From NCBI GenBank assembly GCA_034638255.1, contig JAWPGT010000007.1, positions 310,001 through 374,000 of the forward strand: a stretch of DNA of 64,000 bases, read 5' to 3'. This document shows, piece after piece, positions 58,807-64,000 of this stretch. The first letter of the stretch is position 1, and each line of letters begins with the position of its first letter. Source of the DNA: Coprinus comatus. Its lineage: Eukaryota; Basidiomycota; Agaricomycetes; Agaricales; Agaricaceae. A model generated the notes under the pieces. That model had not been told where the DNA came from. It saw only the letters and a list, made by a program, of their open reading frames with translations, and ran no database searches. The position numbers and the translations under genes were made by a program.

Positions 58807-60810
58807 GATATTCGCCGGTCAACTAGTAAAAAAGTAATTTCAATACCCGCCCACTCTGTTACAAGAGTGAATGTACGTTACTCGATTTTTATCACCATAG
58901 ACCACCACTTGTTTCCGAGAAGAACCACCTTACGAGACACACTGCATACACACTTTTCATTCAAAAGATGTGCTTTACCTCGTAAGTTCTTTTCCTGTTT
59001 GGTACCAATCGACAGGATCGGACAGGTAACATGAATGGAAAATGGAAACCAGGACAAATGTGTTGATGACATGATTGTGATGAAATCTCGGTACGTGACC
59101 TGATGCCCCACTGCTGGAAGTGGGTCTCGGAGAAGTTACTTAGAAAACGTGTTTACCTACTGTAACTAGTATGATTTTTATCGGGCCCATCCCATGCAAC
59201 CTTCTAGGTCGATGTGACTTCTTTGGTCTCGGGAATCGGAGTCAATTCACAAAGGATAGCGTACCTTTGCTTTCCTTTATTTTTGGCTTATTGTTTTTAC
59301 ACTCATAAACGTAAATAGTATGTATACACATGCACACGGTCTGCATATACGAATGCTACAGTCTCTACGGTTTGTTTTGTATGTTTATTCCACTTTGATC
59401 GTACTACTATCCAACTTGAAGAACTTTTTTCTCATGACAGGAGTTATGGATAGCAAGACTCATATGTGTGAGCGTATGCGATCAAAAGATCAAAACCTTG
59501 TGCTAGTGATACTTACGGCAAACAAGCATGTGCTAACTTGATTAATGAATAGATCTGCCACTCCACTATCTTAATACTAACCATCGTGCCAGTGACTAGT
59601 ATAGTGGGATTATCCTCATGTCTACACCAGGTGATTTCTTGAGAAAACGGTATATTCTTTTTATATTCCGATTCGCGACGTTATTGCCGACTCAATTTTA
59701 ACATTCGACGCCACCTCCGTATTTACTACCGAGGGACCGCAAATCGTTACATACTGACACTATATACTATATGTAGCACACTACTAAAATTGACAAGCTT
59801 CGGCAGAAATTTGTTAAAACGGTTTTTGTCGTTCGCTTTCGTCGCTGTTTAGTATGTCTCCGTTGACCTGATTGTATTAATCTACTTCAATACTCCTGGT
59901 ATGATATATTTATTTTTGAAGTTCTTGGCTTACAATATTACTAGTTCCGAAGAAATGCAAATGCTAACTTGTGTGGTCAAATATGTAAGGTTCGGCAAAT
60001 ACAGACTGTGTGTCCGGCTCCTCAGGCCACAAACTTCAACGCGGGGTCACAGCTGAGAAGTTGGTCATTGTTCTGCTAAAAAGTACCACCGGTACGGTGA
60101 GCTCGTCTTACCCGTAAACCGTACAATATGCGTGTGGCAATACGGCTAGTATTAGGCGGTTACTGTATGGAAGATTTGTACGGAGATGAGTCATCATCGA
60201 GAATAATATCTTTATAATCACCAGTGTCTGAACGGATTCATACGACTTTCTGCCTCCGAGTTTGACGCGATGAAAGTACAATATTTGTATAAGTTAAATT
60301 GAGATACAAATGCCGCTATAAACTAAACGCTCTGTACATCAACTTTATGATTGGAGAGAAGCCAAGGAATGCATCCATTAAAGGTTGACATGCTTATATA
60401 TAAACGCCACTCCATAAGTACTACATTCCAATAGTATATCCTCCCTGGGAGCCTGTCACACGAGTATTTGTTATCGATGAACAATACTTGGCAAGCCACA
60501 ACGTAAAAATCCCTCAGGGAAAGGATTTGTTGTTTCGACAGAGCGAATAGAAAATGATAAGTACTATCGATGAACTGCAGTTGAAGGTTTTTTAGAACTT
60601 GTAACCCCTAACTCAAATTGGTTTGCGATGTTCGGTAATTCCCGATCTTGACGGATGCTTATCACATTCCACTCTCGGCAAATTCTATTCTTTTATTCCA
60701 TGTTATCATTCACAAGGTGTTAAGCAGAGATATATGGGTATACTAATGAGTAGATTGAGCAATGTTTAAGCCCCCTTCCTTGTGTTTCATTACGTGCTAA
60801 TTTCCTTTGC

Positions 60811-63095
60811 TTATTTCTCCTGTTTCTTCTCTTCCTTCTCCTTCTCCTTCTGCTTCTCTTCCTTCTCTTTCTCCTCCTTCACTTTCTTCTCCTTCTCTTC
60901 TCGTTCCTTCTTCTGTTTCTCTTCCTTCTCTAGCCGTTGTTTTTCCTTTAGAGCATCCTGAGCTTTCCTCTCCTCTCGCTCCCGCTCCTCCTTTTCCATC
61001 CATGCCTTGAAATCCTTAATAGCCTGTTGAGGCCTTGTTTTATACGACATCAAATATCCCTGCAAACTCGCCATGGAAAACTCCCTTTCTGGCAACATAT
61101 CACCAAACTCTGCTGCAAGTCTATTAACTTCATCTTTTGGAAGTTTGGGGAATCTTCGAAGACGATGCTCCGAAGATGTCAAAGGTACCGAGACCTCGGT
61201 TTTACCACCATCAACGGGAGACTTTTTCTCTAGTTCATCATCATCTAGTGAAATAAGATTGGCAATTTCCTTGACAGGTGAGGGTGGCGAGGAGGAAATA
61301 ATAGTTTTCTCTGAATCAGATGCATTTGAAGCAGTTTCCAACGAAATTAGATCCCTTTCACCAATTTCCTGGGTTTCTTTCCTCTTTTTTGAGACGGCTA
61401 AGGATTCTTTGTAAGCCTCCTCAATTTCGGAATCAGGAAGGAAGAAGCAACGATAAAGCTCCCGAGCTTGGTGTTTACTAGCGAGCTTGAATTCGATATG
61501 AAGATCCATACGGCCAGGGCGTGTAAGTGCAGAATCGAGGGAGTTATATTTGTTTGTGGTGGCAAAGAGCAAACGACCTTCTTGAGCACCAATACCATCT
61601 AGCGCGTTCAACAAACCGCTGAGAGATATCCTAAAAATAGATCAATTGGTACACGAGAACCTTGCGCAAAGGGCTAGTGTTAGCACTTACTTGGATGTCC
61701 TCTTTTGCATTGCACCTAGCTGAGGTGGCTTAGAATCATTGTCATCGTCACGATTGAGTTTTGAGGTAAATGCGGCGTCAATATCCTCCATTAGAGCAAT
61801 GCATTGTTCTGGAGTTATGTTTACACATTAGTTTTCACCTCGAGTAAATTTAACACAGCACTCACCAGGCAATTGTGTAATGAGTTCATTCAGAGTATTA
61901 TCATCCATGCCAGATCGAGAAAGTGACACAATAAAAATGTCAAGTCCGAGTTCTCCAGCCAGACTGTGAATGATACTGGTTTTTCCAGAACCAGGGGCAC
62001 CATACTAAAAATAATGTTGGTATAAATTAAAATTCACTTATGGATGGGTGACGCAGGTAAAGAACATACCAAGAGATAACCTCTGCGGAATGGAATCCCA
62101 CGTGCAGAGTACCAGCTCTTACACCCCAAAAAGTCTTGTGCGTCTTCCAAAAGCAAGTCTTTAATACCAGGGTCGAGAACAATCGAGCTCAGAGGGCGTT
62201 TACGACGAGTGGTAACATGACGCCAGCCATCTCTATTTTTGTATTTTAGATGTAAGTTGAATTGTTGCAACAGGATACAATGTTGAGTACTCACGAATCG
62301 GAAGTAAATATAGAGATAGCATCCTTTTGGGCCTCTTTAAAGAGTTTCTTAGCCTCGAGTAGAAGCGAATTCAAAGGTTGATGATCCCAAGAGAGAATAC
62401 TGGGGGGTGGTTAATAACGGACCTCGTCTATTAATAGTGCATGATGTGTGGCACATACCAAAGTTCCAGATACTCATCTTTGGTTTTATACCAGGACCCA
62501 CCATCCCTTTGCAATCGAGTCACCCGACACCAGCGGCGTTTGTACCAGAATGAATGACTGGCAGAATAAGATGGAATATAAGAGAGAAGTCGTCCATTCA
62601 TTTCGCCATCGTCTTCTCCCGGGACAAGGACAGCGTCACTCTTTAAGCCGAAAGATCGGGCAGTGATTTCTAGATCACGAGCGTTCCCCCAGGATGGTTG
62701 TTTAGAAAGCCAGAGCATGATCCAATCTAAAGCATACATGTGTAAACTGAAAGAAAAATGAATGAAAAGGATAGAAACTCACCATAGCTAGGATCGTCCT
62801 CCATAAAGACAGCGGTGATAAAGAACCAGTTGTAAACGGTTGTATATGCCTGCATCAGAAAACGACGGCACATCTCGAAAAAACCGCCAATCAAGAAGAG
62901 TTTGAGCCAATCCTTGAGTGCGTCCATGGAGAGCATAGAGCCAGGAATAGAGGGATTTGCATTGGTATTGAAACTTGTGGAGTTAGACCCGACATCGGTA
63001 GAATTGGTGCATTGGACTTGTGCTCCTGGTGGTAACATGGGAGTACCTGCAAAACCAGAAAGAATTTGTTGAACAAGTAACACAGGTGTGGCCAT
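60811..63095 (-). CDS. BCS1-like AAA ATPase with Lys/Glu-rich tail
   Basis: About 670 residues, start MATPVLLVQQILSGFAGTPM. A Thr/Asn-rich lead and a hydrophobic segment (LKLFLIGGFFEMC) precede the BCS1 N-terminal domain (WIMLWLSKQPSW...ITARSFG...VLVPGEDDGEM; FWYKRRWCRVTR). The AAA domain holds YGAPGSGKTSIIHSLAGELG (Walker A), CIALMEDIDAAF (Walker B), sensor TTNK, and ALTRPGRMDLHIEF (arginine finger region). An insert with NASDSEKTIISSSPPSP interrupts the small AAA subdomain. The last ~60 residues are almost only K, E, R and Q. True Bcs1 places the Rieske protein into complex III, but basidiomycetes carry many BCS1-like paralogues of unknown role, and this long form with a charged tail is likely one of those. 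Divergent from CAX4, with 385 bp between ATGs. Confidence 0.85.
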
Positions 63096-63480
63096 GTTGG
63101 ATTCGATATAAGTGAACTGGAGGCTTTTAACGGTTTTCGAAATGTATAAGTATAGACATTGATGCTTCCTCGTTTTGGCGGAACCGACAAGATCGAATAG
63201 AAAAACGGGCGTTTACATGCAATATGACTTGTGCATGACTCTTATTGCCTTATGTGATTTCATCTGTCGAATGACTAAAAAAAGCTGTATGAGCGTCCTT
63301 CCAACCCTGTTCCAATATGCAAATGAAGCAGACTATACAGCAAGACAATGGCAACGTGCTGATTACTCCGAACACAAGTTACATGCGTGGGAAAAATAAA
63401 ACACTGGGTTCAAACAAGTGTTTGCAGAGTATTCGTCCGCGTCAGGGTTCACCACGTCATTACAATTGGTTAACACGACA
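63096..63480. promoter_or_regulatory. Divergent BCS1-like/CAX4 promoter region
   Basis: 385 bases between opposing ATGs; no TATA box is obvious and no further gene is visible. Confidence 0.45.
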
Positions 63481-64000
63481 ATGGCAGAACAGAAGGCATC
63501 GCTTGACCTCACGCATGTTCTCTGTAAGTTGCGAATATATTATGGCGATGTTGTGACTCACGAGGATAGCGCCATAGATGATGATAGTTCCATTTTCTCG
63601 CTTGGATTGGCGTTAATCACTCTGAGTCCTATTTTACTCATGGTAAATACATATGCGTCGAATCATATATACTATGACATTGTGTTCTCATACAACCAAC
63701 AGGCCTCTTATGCCGCGCTGGCAGTGCAAACTCGTGAATATCTTGTCATAATCATGTGGGCTGGACAATTGTTCGGTGAAGGATTCAATTATGTTATCAA
63801 GCACGCCATCAAGCAAGATAGGCCAATTCGTGAGTACCACCCTTCAAGCTTCAAGTCGGACAATGATTTTTGTTCAAATGCTGTTGGTTAGAACATATTG
63901 GTAGTGGGTATGGCTTCCCTTCGTCACATAGTCAATACATGGGTTATTTTGCTACTTTTCTATGCTGCCATATGTGCTTCCGTCACCGCTTCTCGAGCAC
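63481..64000 (+). CDS. CAX4: Dolichyl-diphosphatase Cax4/DOLPP1 (partial, cut by window end)
   Basis: Start MAEQKASLDLTHVLCKLRIY at 63481. Introns at 63643-63702 and about 63831-63889 join LLM|ASYAALAV and RPI|QHIGSGYG. Membrane segments (LGLALITLSPILL; YLVIIMWAGQLFG) precede the phosphatase motifs: KHAIKQDRP (PAP2 motif 1) and GYGFPSSHSQYMGYFATF (motif 2, PSSH with the catalytic His). The third motif lies beyond the window. The wording SSHSQYMGYFATF is specific to the dolichyl-pyrophosphate phosphatase group. It removes a phosphate from dolichyl-PP in the ER lumen so that the carrier can be reused in N-glycosylation; the same dolichol pool feeds PMT4. The frame without splicing ends at a TAG in the second intron. 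Confidence 0.88.

Larger units (their letters stand above)
58443..60810. other. Gene-poor region, 2.4 kb
   Basis: No gene is supportable. It holds the perfect inverted repeat and the direct repeat listed separately, and a TATATATAAA near 60392 without a following gene. Confidence 0.5.

Noticed and set aside
1..64000. Mating pheromone precursor or STE3 receptor near the MAPK genes
   Set aside because: I looked for short frames ending in a CaaX box and for seven-helix receptor segments in the gaps and found none I could support.

Overview
The window is nuclear DNA of a filamentous basidiomycete, most likely an agaricomycete. Genes are dense and lie on both strands. Most are split by many 45-70 nt introns with GT(A/G)NG donors, CTAAC/CTGAC-like branch sites and YAG acceptors. 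The protein set is fungal: PMT4, TEL1, CCC2, MVP1, a PAK, a Ste50/Ubc2 adaptor with basidiomycete-type C-terminal SH3 domains, BCS1-like AAA, GH43 and P450. I see no CRISPR array, rRNA, confident tRNA or intact transposon. The species cannot be named from this sequence. Exon borders were read by eye; protein lengths marked 'about' are estimates.

Layout. 0.2-5.8 kb: a divergent pair, a large proline-rich protein with adaptor-binding-like motifs (-) and STE50/Ubc2 (+). 7.7-11.7 kb: two secreted-protein genes, an eight-cysteine small secreted protein and a GH43 arabinan-degrading enzyme, with a gene-poor stretch between them. 12-15.6 kb: a low-complexity protein (-) divergent from a Ste20/PAK kinase (+). 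16.8-26.2 kb: TEL1/ATM (-), ending in a 20-nt exon that completes the FATC domain. 26.5-28.6 kb: a possible small gene (+) and a cystathionine beta-synthase core enzyme (-). 30.5-43.3 kb: five + strand genes, namely a RING-PH-VWA protein of Ste5/Far1 architecture, PMT4, MVP1, and two tandem paralogues of an unrecognised small family. 43.7-53.7 kb: two F-box-like paralogues in opposite orientation, enclosing CCC2 (-), COQ3 (+, apparently lacking an internal segment) and a dynactin p24-like gene (+). 53.7-56.4 kb: empty. 56.4-58.4 kb: a cytochrome P450 (-). 58.4-60.8 kb: empty apart from a perfect hairpin and a direct repeat. 60.8-64.0 kb: a BCS1-like AAA ATPase (-) divergent from CAX4 dolichyl-diphosphatase (+, cut by the window end).

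The main functional theme is mating/filamentation MAPK signalling. The Ste50 adaptor, the PAK kinase and a RING-PH-VWA scaffold-like protein lie within about 31 kb. PMT4 and CAX4 both serve ER glycosylation. CCC2 loads copper into secretory enzymes. COQ3 and the BCS1-like gene point to mitochondrial respiration. The other theme is sequence integrity: three genes (PAK, RING-PH-VWA and the second tandem paralogue) change reading frame in a way that one extra C in a CCCC tract would repair, and COQ3 lacks a conserved block.
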